Assembly: GCA_039621445.1 (NCBI GenBank)
Contig: CP154956.1
Span: forward strand, 1-64,000
Direction of reading: 5' to 3'
Length of the DNA stretch: 64,000 nucleotides
Origin: Euglena gracilis
Taxonomy: Eukaryota; Euglenida; Euglenophyceae; Euglenales
A program made the translations under genes and the position numbers. Each line of letters starts with the position of its first letter. The first letter of the stretch is position 1. The notes below the pieces were generated by a model. That model saw only the letters and a list, made by a program, of their open reading frames with translations. It did no database searches and was not told the DNA's origin. This document shows positions 1 to 10,339 of this stretch, in pieces.

Positions 1-139
1 GCCCCGTTTGGCCGATCTGGTCTTCTCCATGTTGATGTGGTTGGTTGACATAACATATGGGGGCCTCTGTTGGTCCCCCCCCCCTGATTGATTGATCGGG
101 AATTGAAAAATAAATGTTGGAGGGGTTTCTGCCCCTCCC

Positions 140-395
140 TCCAAAAGGGCCACTGTGGGTCCCTTTGCCCCTGGGGGCTGGGTCCTTGAAAGGGCCACGG
201 TGGGTCCCTTTTCCTCCTGGGGCTGGGTCATTGAGAGGGCCACTGTGGGTCCCTTTATCCCCCATTGTTGACAGAGGACCACTGTGGGTCCCTCGGTCCA
301 GCAGCATCCTTAGCTTCTTGGTGGCCGCTGTGGGTCCACCCTGCTGGTTCCTTAGCTTCTTGGTGGCCACTGTGGGTCCACCCTGCTGGTCTCCA
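140..395. repeat. Imperfect minisatellite, about 39-46 bp unit
   Basis: Six copies of a GCCACTGTGGGTCC-like core recur every 39-46 bases, separated by variable CT-rich linkers. The repeat lies at one end of a longer open stretch on the minus strand and would encode Pro/Gly/His/Trp-rich peptide on either strand, so the open frames here are not evidence of a gene. Confidence 0.7.
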
Positions 396-1049
396 AGGTT
401 TCCATGTATAATTTTTTTTCCATAATCCATCTTGTGGTCTTCCAGGCCTTGATTTCTTCATGGCCTCCAGCCCCATTGGAAATCTGGGGGGGCTGCTGTG
501 GCCCCCCCTTGTCCCCTTGAGAGGGGCTGTTGTGATAGATGAATTGGGGGGGTTGGACAGACCTTTTCTGCCCCTTCCTGAGGGGATTTGCTTGTGAAAC
601 TGGCCCCCATGGCCCCTGTGCTGTTGACCTCCTTGGCCTTGATTCCATCTCCCCATCTTCTGGCCAATTTGTGCCCAGGTTGCTGGGCGCCTTTGGGGGA
701 GATGCCCCTGATGTGTGGGCTTTGATTGTCCAATTGTGAAGCATTTTGGGCCCCCATGGCCCAGTCTTTGCCCACCAAGGGCTGGGGCTGGCTTCTGTAT
801 TCTGGGCCTCCTGGCCACAGTGGTCCAAGGACCGTGGCCGTCACTGGGGGGGTTTTGGGCTGTGAAATTTCTGGGGTGGGGGGCTGGGTGGGAAGAACGG
901 CCACGGTTTGCCACGTGTTGACCGCATCTCCAAGGTCTCCAGCTGCTGCGGCCACTCCTCCAGGACGTCCGTGGCCATATAATTCCAACTTCTTCTCCAC
1001 TGCATTGCACATCGAAGTCGAAATTGAAATTTGACAATTGAATTCTCAA
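255..1049 (-). other. Long open region, Gly/Pro/Gln/His-rich, unassigned
   Basis: All three minus-strand frames stay open for 477 to 795 bases here, which is unusual. The longest (264 codons) is rich in Gly, Pro, Gln, Arg and His and ends inside the minisatellite at 140-395. The composition resembles low-complexity retroelement gag or spacer protein, but I see no capsid motif, zinc knuckle or transmembrane segment. The absence of TA-containing stops can be explained by base composition alone. I cannot say which frame, if any, is coding. Confidence 0.2.
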
Positions 1050-1210
1050 CTGATTTTCGTCTGGTTCGTGCTCTTCTGGATATTGAATTGATACTGACTT
1101 CTTTTCTCAGTTCTACCTCGTTCTTGAACTCTGCTCCTTTCTTCTGGGTGTCGAAGGGCAAGTTAAGAATCAGCCAACTCCGGCGAAAAAAGGCACTAAG
1201 CGGGACCCCC

Positions 1211-1510
1211 TAACCCAGCGCACCAAAACAATCACACAACAAACCGCCGGCGGGCAAGGCATGGCCTCACAATGGCAAAGTGCGGAGCCCGAGGTGTCGG
1301 CACTAAGGGGAGACGCCTAACCCAGCACAACAAACAATCGCACAGCACCGCCGGCGAGCAAGGCATGGCCCCACAATGGCAAAGTGCGGAACCCGAGGTG
1401 TCGCAGTAAGAAGCGCCCCCCGCGCACACCACAACACACCACACAGAACAGCCGGCAAGGAAAGCAGGACCTCACCATCTCGGAGGTGCGGAGCCCGAAT
1501 GTCGCAGGTG
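1211..1510. repeat. Tandem repeat, about 107 bp unit, nearly 3 copies
   Basis: Units start at TAACCCAGC (1211 and 1318) with a more diverged third unit from about 1407. Each contains GCCGGC, GCAAGGCATGG and a GTGCGGA(G/A)CCCGA core. No coding sense is preserved across the units. Confidence 0.7.
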
Positions 1511-2090
1511 TCTGGAGGTGTCTGTGCTGGACCCCCCTGTAAATTTCACCTCACAACGCGGAGGACGAAAACCTAAATAGCTGACAAAAAAAAAACCCGA
1601 GTCTCATCAAGGCGATCACCACACTGTCCCTTGGTGTCGTCAGTCCTCATTCGCCACCTCCAAGTTTTATTTCTTTTGTTGTTGTGAGCAGAAGTGGCCC
1701 AAAATCTTCCTGAACCACTGACCCACTGACCCAGAAACCCCACTCCCCTGACTCCCCACTGGCATTGAAATGCTGTCCAACGTATTGAACCCAAAACACT
1801 GAGGATGGTGATTGAAAGCAAACCTGTGCCGCAACAGCATATACATTTGTCAGAGTCGTCCGATGTTTGCGCCACGGAAAATGTGTTCAGCCATCTGTGG
1901 TCTCAAAGAGGAGCTCTGTGAAGTCCATCATTCATTCATAATTACCCCCTTCTTGGGCCCTCCACCCAGAGTTTGATTGAAAAAAATAAAGTTTGACTGA
2001 AAAAAAATCATGTTCACACGCATTGGTTCCTGTTCAAAGTCGGGACACTTTCCACCAGCCTTTGACCCAGAAATTCACAAAAAATGAACT
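1511..2090. other. No gene recognised
   Basis: Mixed-composition sequence with short A runs (1587-1597, 1980-2010). Open frames up to about 100 codons exist but show no motif and no repeat relationship to other parts of the window. Confidence 0.4.
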
Positions 2091-2096
2091 TCACAT

Positions 2097-2364
2097 GTCC
2101 CCGGGGGGGGGAGGAGAGTGGGTGGGTGCTATGGGGGTGCCTGCCCCTAGCAGGCACACCCCCCCGGGGGGGATAGGGGTCTGGGACCCAGAAAATTTTC
2201 ATTGAAAATGGTCTTTTCTGGGGTCGGAGGGGGGTGCCTGCTACAGGTAGGGACAGGCACCCCCAAAGCCCGACCCCCCGGGGGGGGGGGGCGGATTGGG
2301 TGCTATGGGGTGCCTGCCCCTAGCACCTCCCCGTGGGGTGGGCACCCGACTAAGCACAAGCCTG
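2097..2364 (-). mobile_element. Truncated hAT-like foldback relic
   Basis: This is an inverted, diverged copy of the element at 14332-14643: both carry GTGCTATGGGG(T)GCCTGCC, GAAAATTTTCATTG and poly-G/C blocks in mirrored order. The right end reads TAAGCACAAGCCTG (reverse complement CAGGCTTGTGCTTA), matching the terminal repeat of the intact copy. The left terminal repeat is missing, so the element is truncated. A second CAGGGG...CTTAAG end follows directly at 2376. Confidence 0.6.
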
Positions 2365-2410
2365 GTCCCCCCTTCAGGGGTTTTCTTAAGCACCGGGGGG
2401 GGGGGGGCAT

Positions 2411-3230
2411 CTTGCAGGCCGGAAAAAGATACCCGAAGCTGGATCCAGGTCCACTTCCAGGCTGAACCTACTGTGCACAAAATTGTGGCAAAGCAAACCA
2501 AAACCAGCTGGGCTGGAATCTTTCAGCTGACGATTTGACATGAATACCCAAAAAACCAAAAAAAAAAAAAAAAAATAGCCATTTGACAGCATTTTTCAAA
2601 ATAATCAGCCAGTGATAACTCAGCTGGGTGGTTGCTGCGCCGGGCTGACACAAACTTTATTTCAGCAGACCCCCCACCTCGGAGGGGGTTGGCAGCTCAA
2701 TTGAGACTTGCTGGCTGGAAAAAAAAAAGTGCTGGACCCCCTTCCCCCCGGAGGTAGGGTCCCCCCTGCCCCTTGGCACTTTGGCGAAGAAACACCAGAG
2801 ACATTTGAAAACCAACACAAGAAATGATGGCATGCAAGGGGGAAGTCAAGGACATTCTTCTTCTTGACTCAATGTCAAAACGGAACTGAAATTATTGCAA
2901 AAAAACCAAAAGCTCGTCTTTTATCCCGCATGTCGATGTGGAAACTGACTCAATTTCCAAAAAGATGGCAATGTGTTACAGAGCGCATTCGGTGTGATCA
3001 GGGAGAAAACATGCATCCTCCGAGATGCAGTTGTATGTGCCCCAAACAATGAAAGCGAAAGGTTAGCATCGGTGCATTGTCCAAATCTACCACATTCCAT
3101 ATGCTGAAGAAACAGAGAATGATACTGTTGTGTCAAGAAATTTCTTCTTTGTCTCCAAAGCCACAGACCCTGCTGTGTAGGCACCTGTGGTCACTTTCTT
3201 CCCATTTTGTTGTGGCCATGGTCGGCTGTA
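2411..3230. other. No gene recognised
   Basis: Unique-looking sequence with an A run (2550-2575) and short poly-C/G blocks near 2665 and 2740. A few open frames of 60-90 codons are present but no domain is visible. Confidence 0.4.
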
Positions 3231-3231
3231 G

Positions 3232-3640
3232 GTGGGGGCTTGCCAATAAACTTGGCCACTTTTGCCACTTTCACCACTTTGGGACACTTTGTTGCCACTT
3301 TTTGCAACTTTTTGACTGCTTTTTGCCACTTTTGCCGACTTTTGGCCACTGTTTGCTGCTTTTGGCTGCTTTTAGGCACTTTTGTCGACTTTTTGCCACT
3401 TTCTGCTGCTTGTTGAATGCTTTTGTTTCCCTTTTTGCTTTTTTTTTACTGCTCTTGCCACATTTGCTTCCTTCCGTCACTTTTTGCTGCTTTTTGACTA
3501 CTTTCGGCCACTTTTGGCCTCTTTTGACTACTTTTGTCTGCTGCTGCCGACTTTTGGCCACTTTTGTTGCTTTTTGACGGCTTTTTGGCCAATTTTGCCG
3601 ATTTTTGGCCACTTGAGACCAATTTGCAAGGCTGTACGGG
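3232..3640. repeat. Degenerate T-rich tandem repeat (TTTTGGCCACTTT type)
   Basis: About thirty loosely repeated 12-20 base units of the form TTTTTGCCACTTT or TTTTGGCCACTTT. The open frames on both strands (up to 166 codons, Phe/Leu/Cys-rich on plus, Lys/Gln/Ser-rich on minus) are by-products. A related array occurs in both orientations at 46790-47600. Confidence 0.75.
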
Positions 3641-3749
3641 AAGGCCTGGTGGGGGGGGGGTTCGAGGCCACTTTGGTCTGCTTGGGACATAATCGGCCTT
3701 GATCGGCCAAAGTGGCTGCTGTGCAGCGATTTTGAAATTCCGTTGTCAA

Positions 3750-4660
3750 TTGTTTAGTCATTGGACACCAAAAACTCGCACGCCCTAATTTAACTATCTT
3801 TGGGTTGAGAATGCAAATTGAAAAAAAAACATTTGGCCAATGAGCAACTGAGCAATTACTGGCAAAACCACCCCTCAAAATCAATGGGTTCTGGCTCAAA
3901 AAAAATAGCCGACACCCGTGGCGCTGGGTGGGCCCACTGTTCACGGTTGGCCAATCAAGGTACAGGGCCAAAAACAAATCAATTTTCAATCAAAAAAATT
4001 CTTCTTAAAAAAAAACGGCAAAAGAGAATGATTGCATCACAATGATTTCATGAAAAATGAAAACTTTGGCAGCAAAGAACCTAAGCAGAGAGGGGGGAGG
4101 GTAAACCAAAGCAACGCCTATCAAGCCTTTGCTGAGTTTTGCAAACCCCCCATTTTAAAACCTATTTTCTGGGCCCAATGCCTAACTTGAAATTTCACTG
4201 ACATAAACGGATTTCAGGTTGAAATTGTTTATGTTGGTCAATTTCCAAAACGGCGCCTGCTTATGTCGGTAAATTTCCAAGACGTTGAAATCTGTTGCTG
4301 GTCAGATTCGGGATTTTTGAGCGAAATTTTGGGCATTTTGGAGCTCTAATTTTTTTTCAAAATTTGGGTACTACTGGGTTTAGGGAGCACTTTGGACAGG
4401 TCAGAGTCACTTTTTATCGGTCAGATGGGCGATTTGGCGATTCCGGGGCTCGCAACAGGCTGAAATCAGGATCTGCCATTTCATTTTGTGCAACTTGCCA
4501 AAATGCTCCAAAAAGGAACGAAAAAGGTCAGTTGAGATTGTCCTTTTAGGGTGGCGGCGAGCCCATTGGGAAACACAGACTGACCTTCTAAGTTACTACC
4601 ATTTAGTGGCAGACATATGAATTGTGAAAAAAAGCAACTCTGAAAAATACTGGGGAAAAC
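3750..4660. other. No gene recognised
   Basis: AT-rich sequence with several A runs and two weakly repeated stretches around 4200-4290 built on AATTTCCAA(A/G)ACG, also seen at 4770-4815. No exon-like open frame stands out. Confidence 0.4.
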
Positions 4661-4665
4661 GTATT

Positions 4666-4673
4666 ACACAAAC

Positions 4674-4706
<33 letters not shown>

Positions 4707-4707
4707 A
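4666..4707. repeat. (CA)n microsatellite
   Basis: A CA dinucleotide run of about 42 bases, interrupted by single AAA steps. Confidence 0.9.
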
Positions 4708-4971
4708 AAGTCAGTCGATCTCCGAATCAATGAAATCTGTTTTGTCAGTCGATTTACAAGACGGAGCCAATCAATTTCCAAGACGGCGCCGTTCATGTAA
4801 GTCGATTTCCAAGAGACCGCCCGTTTATGTCAGTGTGGTAAAGATTGAGGGGACAGGGGCGAAAATTGGGTGGTAGCAAAATTTTTGGAACAAAAAGCTC
4901 CAATTTTGGGAAAATTTGGGATTGGACGAAAATTTTTGAAATTTTTTGGCAAAATTTTTTGGGTGAAAGGG

Positions 4972-5092
4972 TCACATGGTGTCAGTGGTGAACAACAGAC
5001 AAGGCACACCGCCAAATCCTTTTCCTTTTCCCTTTCCCATCGCCGCCATGGGGGGCATGTACCCCATCCCTTTTCCTTTGCCCATCATCATC
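4972..5092 (-). CDS. Last exon of a quasi-RRM RNA-binding protein (Gly/Met/Lys-rich tail)
   Basis: On the minus strand the acceptor CTGGCCAG is followed by an open exon that runs to a TGA at 4972-4974. It encodes a tail built of MGKGKGMG-like repeats (two GKGKG blocks with Met and Pro between them) that continues the same style of sequence from the previous exon (MGPMGKGKGKG), which is the main reason for joining them. A 65-base intron (5157-5093, GTATCT...CCAG) makes the frames agree: the donor leaves phase 2 and the joined codon is TGG. Such Gly-rich basic tails commonly follow RRMs in hnRNP-type proteins and mediate RNA or protein contacts. This is an inference from composition and phase. 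Confidence 0.5.
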
Positions 5093-5157
5093 CTGGCCAG
5101 AATTGGACTTGCTTGTTTCTCCTCGCAGAATGAGGCGAGGAGCACTGCAGAAGATAC

Positions 5158-5348
5158 CAAACCGCAAGTCCAACCCAGGGCATTCCCTTCCCTTTCCCCT
5201 TCCCCATTGGGCCCATCGCATAGGGGCTGAAGCGAGGGGGGAACAGCCCCTCTGGCCGGGGCTTCTTTGCCAGCCCGGCTGCCATCTCACCCGTGGTGCA
5301 GACCGCCACCTCCACATAGCGGTGGTCAATGGGCTGTCGGTCCTTGAG
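5158..5348 (-). CDS. Internal exon of a quasi-RRM RNA-binding protein (end of RRM)
   Basis: A textbook acceptor (TTTTCTTTCTTCTCCCAG) precedes this minus-strand exon. The peptide begins LKDRQPIDHRYVEVAVCTTG, which matches the last helix and beta-4 strand of hnRNP F/H-type quasi-RRMs, where HRY(I/V)E(I/V) is typical. It continues through EMAAGLAKKPRPEG into a Pro/Met/Gly/Lys-rich linker. It joins in phase 0 to the exon at 8974-8748, whose last residues QRAAQ form the start of the same helix. The expected role is nuclear RNA binding or splicing regulation, from family knowledge. Upstream exons of the protein were not found. Confidence 0.6.
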
Positions 5349-5639
5349 CTGGGAGAAGAAAGAAAACAAGAGTGAAAAAAAGGTGGGCACAGACGTGGCC
5401 TAACGTGCTGAGGTGGCATTGTAAACTGAGGATAATGATAATTTCAAAAAGGTTTAATCTGCAAAAAAAACCACATTTTCACCCACTTGGATTGTTTCCA
5501 TAGATTCTCTTACTGACCCCCCCCCCCCGAGGGGAAACTTTTCTGGCCCAAACCACCCACCCACACAACCCCCCACCCCCGGGGTCAACCCACAGGGGGG
5601 GATGAGAAATAAATTGCAAAAAAAAATGTGGAACTCTCC

Positions 5640-5965
5640 GAGATTTGGGAGGTATTAATTCGGTGGCCGGTATTAATTCGGACTCCGTATGGGGGGGGTA
5701 TTATTTGAGGGGTGCTATTTGGGGGGGGGTATTACTTGGGGGGAGAGTTTACCTGCCCCCTCCCGGGCGCTTGGCCCGGGTCACGATTGAAGGTAAAACC
5801 AGAGGGCCAACCTTAGGGGGGCCAAGTTTGCATGTTAAGAATTTTGGCGGCCATGTGCAAAGGGCCAAAAGCCAACCTCAGGGGGGGCCAAGTTTGCATG
5901 TAAGGAGGAGGGGGGCCAAACGCCCGGGGGGGGGGGGTAATCACTACCAGCGGGGGGGGATTGAA
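5640..5965. repeat. G-run block with GTATTAATTCGG / GTATTATTTG words
   Basis: Repeated short words (GGTATTAATTCGG twice, then GTATTATTTG, GTGCTATTTG, GTATTACTTG), each followed by 5-9 G. A second half repeats GGGGGGCCAAGTTTGCATGT (5816 and 5883). It is similar in style to the TA-bounded word elements, but no clean terminal repeats are seen. Confidence 0.5.
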
Positions 5966-6244
5966 GCTAGATAAAATTAGAACCGACAAAATTGGAAGCT
6001 GAAAAAATGGGTGCCAAACCTGAAAACGGCCCGGAAAAAATTGGCAGGTTTTGTTTGCAAGATGACTGGAAAAGGGGTGATTTTGAAAATTTTGAGGCAG
6101 GATTTTCAAAAAAGGGCAGGAAAAATTTGGCAGGATTTCTGTACGCCAATTTTTTCCCAATCAATTTTTTCGGCCTGCAATCCCCCCCCCCCGGTATAAC
6201 CCCGACTACAGATTGGAAAACTTTTGCTGGGAGAATTGGTGAGT

Positions 6245-6661
6245 CATACCCTCCCCCCCCTATGTCCAACGGCCAGTAACCTCTGTCCTCCGACCGGGGG
6301 GGTGGTCGTTGGACATAGGGTAGTGACCAAAAAGGTGTCCTCTGACCGGGGGGGGGGGTGGTCGTTGGACAAGGGGTCAAAAAAAATGTTGGCGGGTAAT
6401 CGGGACCCCACCCCCCCAAAAAGGTCAAATTTTCCCTTCCAGCGCTTTGCGCCGAAAATTTTGGGCAATTTTGACAATTTTTTTGTCCAAAAAGTGCCAA
6501 AAATCGCATTTGAGCCAATTTTTAACCAATTTGGGGCACAAAAATTTTCGGCCCGGCGCTTTGCGCCGGGACCAAAATTTTCGCCAAACCTTCAAAAAGG
6601 TATCCTCTGACCGGGGGGGTGGTCGTTGGACATAGGGGGGTCGTTGGACATAGGGGGGGGG
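6245..6661. mobile_element. TA-bounded foldback element, word TATGTCCAACG
   Basis: The left end TACCCTCCCCCCCCTATGTC and right end GACATAGGGGGGGGGGGTA are inverted repeats that include the word TATGTCCAACG(A/G)CC. Three further copies of the word (GGTCGTTGGACA), each next to a G run, lie inside. TA flanks both ends, as in the other word elements. The interior has paired AAAATTTT tracts beside GCGC(TTT)GCGC hairpins. It is non-coding. Confidence 0.65.
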
Positions 6662-6800
6662 GGTAAGACATTGTGAAAAGCACTATCACAAGAAAAATGT
6701 TCCATTTGTCTGCAGAGAGGCAAAGAAACAAGGATGAAAAGCGGAACAGAAAGGGGAAAAAACATTTTGATGTAAAAAAGGAAATTTTATGAAAAAAATT

Positions 6801-6877
6801 GGTGATACATGTGTGATACATTAAAATTTTATTGGTGATACATATGTGATACATTAAAATTTCTTTGGTGATACATA
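6801..6877. repeat. 33-bp tandem repeat, 2.3 copies
   Basis: GGTGATACAT(G/A)TGTGATACAT followed by TAAAATTT recurs at 6801, 6834 and 6867. Confidence 0.9.
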
Positions 6878-7828
6878 CTAAATGGAGGTCTGGTTTTCAC
6901 GCTGCTTGCTTTGCTGTGTGCCGCACCCATGACGACAGTTCGGGTCCCCGTTGGTATTGGTCAATACTGTGAACAGCGACCACCCCCACTATAACGACCA
7001 TCCTCGGTTGCAGGTTGCAGGTACCCGGTCGCATGATAAGGGGGGGGGGGTAGGTTCCCCCAATGGGATCCCACCGCTTTCGCATTTTGGCCGAATTTCT
7101 GGGCGTTAAAAAGAAAAAGGAAATTAACTGGCAGGGTTCTTGTTTTGGAAATTTGAGGTTGCAGAAAAAGCAATAGCAGATCTGGATTTCAGATAGCAGA
7201 GTGGATTTCAGCAGGGGGGGGGGGGGAAAGGGGGTTTTTTTTGTGCTTTTTTTGTGTTTTTCAATTTTTGATTTTCAATTTTAGCAAAATTTGCGGTTGT
7301 TGCGTTTCTTTTTGCGTGTTTTTTCCCCGACGATTTTTGGATTGTTTGCTGACTATGAAAGATTTTTTTGACTGTGAAGAATTCCTCGTTTTGGCCTCGA
7401 TTTTCCGTTTTTTTTTTGCTTTTTTGCGTCGCCTGTTTTGAGGGTTCATGTTGACCGTCAAGGTGGTTCTGTTGAACGAATTTCAAGGCAGGCGTGAAGT
7501 CCAGCAAAAAAAGTTTTTAGAAAATCGACCAACACTAACGGTTTCAGCAGGGGTGCCGGGCGCGACAGAACCGGCATCAATCACCCCTTTTCTGATATAA
7601 AGACGCAGACTCTGTCTGTCCGAAGTCCTGTGTCTGAGTCCATTGCCTTAGAATCAACCAAAAACCAAAAATGACAATTGCCCACCCAGGCAGTTGCCAT
7701 GTGACAAATCAGAGTGCAATTTTTTTCGGAACAAATGCAACTATTTTTGGGGTGCAGTGCAAAAAATTTTGAGACCTTTGGGCAAATGTTTTTGACGGCG
7801 CTGGGCAAAAATTCTGGCAGGTTGGGAC

Positions 7829-8190
7829 CATACAATTGCTTACCGACCCCCGGGGGGGGGGAGGGGGGGGTCACTCCACTTTTTTAAAAACCAGTCAGTC
7901 ACTTTTTTTTGGGAAGCCAGTCAGTCACTACCCCCCCCCGGGGGGGGGGGGTCGGCCACTCAGAAAAACGGCCACTTTCCAGTCACTTTAGGCCATTTTA
8001 GGCCAAAAAAATTTTTCCGGCGCCTTCGGCGCCGGGGTCACTCAAGCCACTTTTGCCCACTCCTGGCCGACCCCCCCCCCGGGGGGGGGGGGGGGGTCCG
8101 GGCCCAAAACCAGTCAGTCACTCTGAAAAAACCAGTCACCCACCCCCCCCGGGGGGGGGGGGGGTGGGACAGTGCTTAAGCAGTTGTCTG
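7829..8190. mobile_element. Small hAT-like foldback element, intact
   Basis: Terminal inverted repeats CATACAATTGCTTA (left) and CAGACAACTGCTTA (right, reverse-complemented) are flanked on both sides by the 8-bp direct repeat GTTGGGAC (7821-7828 and 8191-8198). Inside are nested poly-C/poly-G palindromes and a GGCGCCTTCGGCGCC hairpin beside AAAATTTTT. It is 362 bp and non-coding, so non-autonomous. A partner copy in opposite orientation lies at 53004-53350. The 8-bp duplication and CA(G/T)-type ends fit the hAT superfamily. Confidence 0.75.
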
Positions 8191-8747
8191 GTTGGGACAA
8201 AATGTTTTTGCCAGCTGTGGGCAAACATTTCAGACGCTGGGTGTGATGAGTTTGCATTTTTCAAAGCTATGAGTTGCTTCCCGACCAGAAGCTGGAGCTT
8301 TGAAGTGAATATGCAATCACTGTGGAAAATGTTGCACAAAAGAAGTGCACCACACCTTCCAACCCCTGAAGTAGGTATCACCCCCTTCAGGGAAGTTGTT
8401 TACTGGTCTTGTTCTTCGTCTTATTTTATTTTTGTTCAATGAAACAAAGTGGACAATGGACGCCGATTGAAGTTTCAAAGGGCAACTGTGCAAAACACCC
8501 GATCCAACGTGCAAAAATTTTCGGAACGGAGGCAAATATTTTTGGGATAAAATATGAACATTTTTGAGATAAGTCCAAAAAATTGACCGGAAATGCAAAA
8601 ATATATATTGTGAAGTGCGAAAAATTCGGTTGTTAGGTGTAAAAAAAAGTGTTCAAGAACTCAGCAACGGCCTTCAAGCATTGAAATATCTCCTGTTGCG
8701 AATGATGTGTGAATGCGACTGACATCAGGTTCCATTCGAAGTCACAC

Positions 8748-8974
8748 CTGCGCTGCGCGTTGTGCTTCTGCCTCAGAAGAAAAGCAGGCGAAACCTATGC
8801 CACTGCAAATGTTGTCACTGATGGTGTCCATCACAAGTTTGATACCCCCATTGTCCCAATCAATCTTCAGGCCATCCAAGAACTTCAACACTTCATTGGC
8901 TGTGACTGTAAACGGTAAACCCCGGAGCCTGCAGCAGGTTTTGGGACCAGACAAATCAATGACCGGTTCTTCTG
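8748..8974 (-). CDS. Exon with first three-quarters of a quasi-RRM
   Basis: The minus-strand peptide contains CCRLRGLPFTVTANEVLKFL (RNP2-like beta-1 and helix 1) and, about 45 residues on, SGIGFACFSSEAEAQRAAQ (the RNP1-like beta-3 region). The RLRGLPF signature is typical of hnRNP F/H, ESRP and GRSF1 quasi-RRMs, which bind G-rich RNA. The exon ends at CAG|GTGTGA; the likely 5' border is after GCCATCAG (8974), since an in-frame stop lies about 20 bases upstream and no ATG is present. The next exon (5348-5158) supplies beta-4 in phase 0. Confidence 0.65.
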
Positions 8975-9490
8975 CTGATGGCAGGCTTCGTTGTGTTTAT
9001 AGACTTGGGCAAAGAAAGTCTTCTCGTGATAAAACCGTTTTCAGAATCAAATTTTTTTTAAAAAAACAAGAAACATATTTTAGCAATGAACAATAAAAAT
9101 TTTAGCAATGAACAATAAAAATGCTATTTTTTTTTAAAAAAAAAGCTAAACATGTTCCTTTGAAAATGCAAAATTTACCTTTTTTGTTCGAAAATACCCA
9201 ATTTTTCCAAAAAGCAAAAAATCGACAAAATGACGTTGGAAATGGACAAAAAAAACAACTTTTGGTCAAATCAACAAAAATTGCCTTTTTTTGAGATTGT
9301 TATATTTTAATCATGTTCATGACAATTTTGGGGCAAATGCTCAGGTTAAGATATGCTCGCATTTTTGAAAAAAATGAAGTAAAATTAGGATTTTTCACAT
9401 CAAAACTAGGACTTTGGCAACAACCTGGACCCCACAATATATATAGCTGACCACATGAATGTCCCTCCCCCGTCCCAAATTGCTTTGCCC
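8975..9490. other. AT-rich stretch, no gene
   Basis: A duplicated TTTTAGCAATGAACAATAAAA unit (9078 and 9101) and many A/T homopolymers. No exon-like frame is seen. Confidence 0.5.
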
Positions 9491-9732
9491 CAGGGTTTTT
9501 TTTAAGACCGGGGTCGGCACCCACCCACCCACCCAGGGGTGGGGCCCCCTGGGGGAGGGGGAGGCCACCTACCTCAATACCGTTAATACCAGGGGGGGGG
9601 GGGTCGGCACTCACCCACCCACCCCCAGGGGTGGGGCCCCCCGGGGGAGGGGCCACCTACCTCAATACCGAAGGACTTCCCGTCCATCCCTGCCCCCCAG
9701 GGGATAGGGTACCCGGCTTAAGAAACCGCCTG
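9491..9732. mobile_element. hAT-like foldback element, ends CAGGGTTTTTTTTAAG / CTTAAGAAACCGCCTG
   Basis: The ends form an imperfect inverted repeat of the CAGG...TTAAG type seen at 12988 and 50566. Two tandem internal units share GTCGGCAC(C/T)CACCCACCCACC and GGGGCCCC(C/T). The flanking 8-mers (CTTTGCCC and CTGCTGAA) do not match, so one end may have been exchanged or rearranged. Confidence 0.5.
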
Positions 9733-9763
9733 CTGCTGAAACCGTGCAGGGGGCTCTTGGTTC

Positions 9764-9865
9764 ACGCCCGAACCGGTGTCTGGGACACCAGTTCGGGCGG
9801 GAAATTTCCTGCCCGAACCGGTGTCCCAGACACCGGTTCGGGCGTGAATCCAATGTCTGGGAGAC
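9764..9865. repeat. CCGAACCGG hairpin repeat
   Basis: Alternating GCCCGAACCGGTGTC and ACACCGGTTCGGGC motifs form nested palindromes. It belongs to the dispersed hairpin family also at 11218, 13380, 17430, 21982, 22758, 24950 and 34630. Confidence 0.8.
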
Positions 9866-9954
9866 ATCTCTAGGCAGATAAACTGAGCGCAGTGAATGGT
9901 CAGAAATTTCGTGAATAGAGAAGAGCCAAAAATTGGGGTAATATGGGGAGCGCA

Positions 9955-10190
9955 TTGGGGGGTCGGCACGCCGTGGTGAGGGGTCCGGCTGGGGGGGAGG
10001 GGAGGGGGTTTTTGGCGTGACGAGGGGGTCCCGGAGGGGGGGGAGGGGTGCGCGGGGGTCTGCCAAAAAATTTTCTCTGGCGGGCCTGACATGGCGTGGC
10101 GAGGGGGTCTGAAAAGGGGGGGGGGTAAAATGGCGTGGCGAGGGGGTCGGTGGGGGGGGGGGGGGGGAGGGGTGTGCCGACCCCCCCATT
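9955..10190. repeat. G-rich tandem repeat with GGCGTGGCGAGGGGGTC units
   Basis: Four diverged units of GGCGTG(G/A)CGAGGGGGTC separated by G runs, bounded on the left by GGGGTCGGCACGCC and on the right by GGTGTGCCGACCCCCC, an imperfect inverted pair. Long minus-strand open frames across it are Pro-rich composition effects. Confidence 0.6.
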
Positions 10191-10339
10191 GATGGCAATG
10201 GTTGTAACCTGGCCCTTCATTGTGCCATTTATCAGCATTTCTTGTTCTTTTTATCAAAAAAAATCGTTTTTATTTTTCTATTTCAAAAAAAACAGGCAAA
10301 AGAAGGCAAAAAAACCAGGCAAAAATGATGGCAGGGCCG

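Larger units (their letters stand above)
5349..8747 (-). other. Inferred 3.4-kb intron loaded with repeats
   Basis: Between the donor CAG|GTGTGA (at 8748/8747, minus strand) and the acceptor CTCCCAG (5349) lies a 3399-base intron. It holds a G/C block (5640-5965), a TA-bounded foldback element (6245-6661), a 33-bp tandem repeat (6801-6877), a relic of the GGTTGCAGG family (6965-7055) and an intact small hAT-like element (7829-8190). Nothing else in it looks coding. Confidence 0.5.

Noticed and set aside
5100-5150. Plus-strand IGLACFSSQNEARSTAE resembling the RNP1 region of the RRM at 8.8 kb
   Set aside because: It lies in the small intron and hairpin on the strand opposite the exons, and no other RRM part is found on plus. 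Chance similarity in an inverted repeat is likely.
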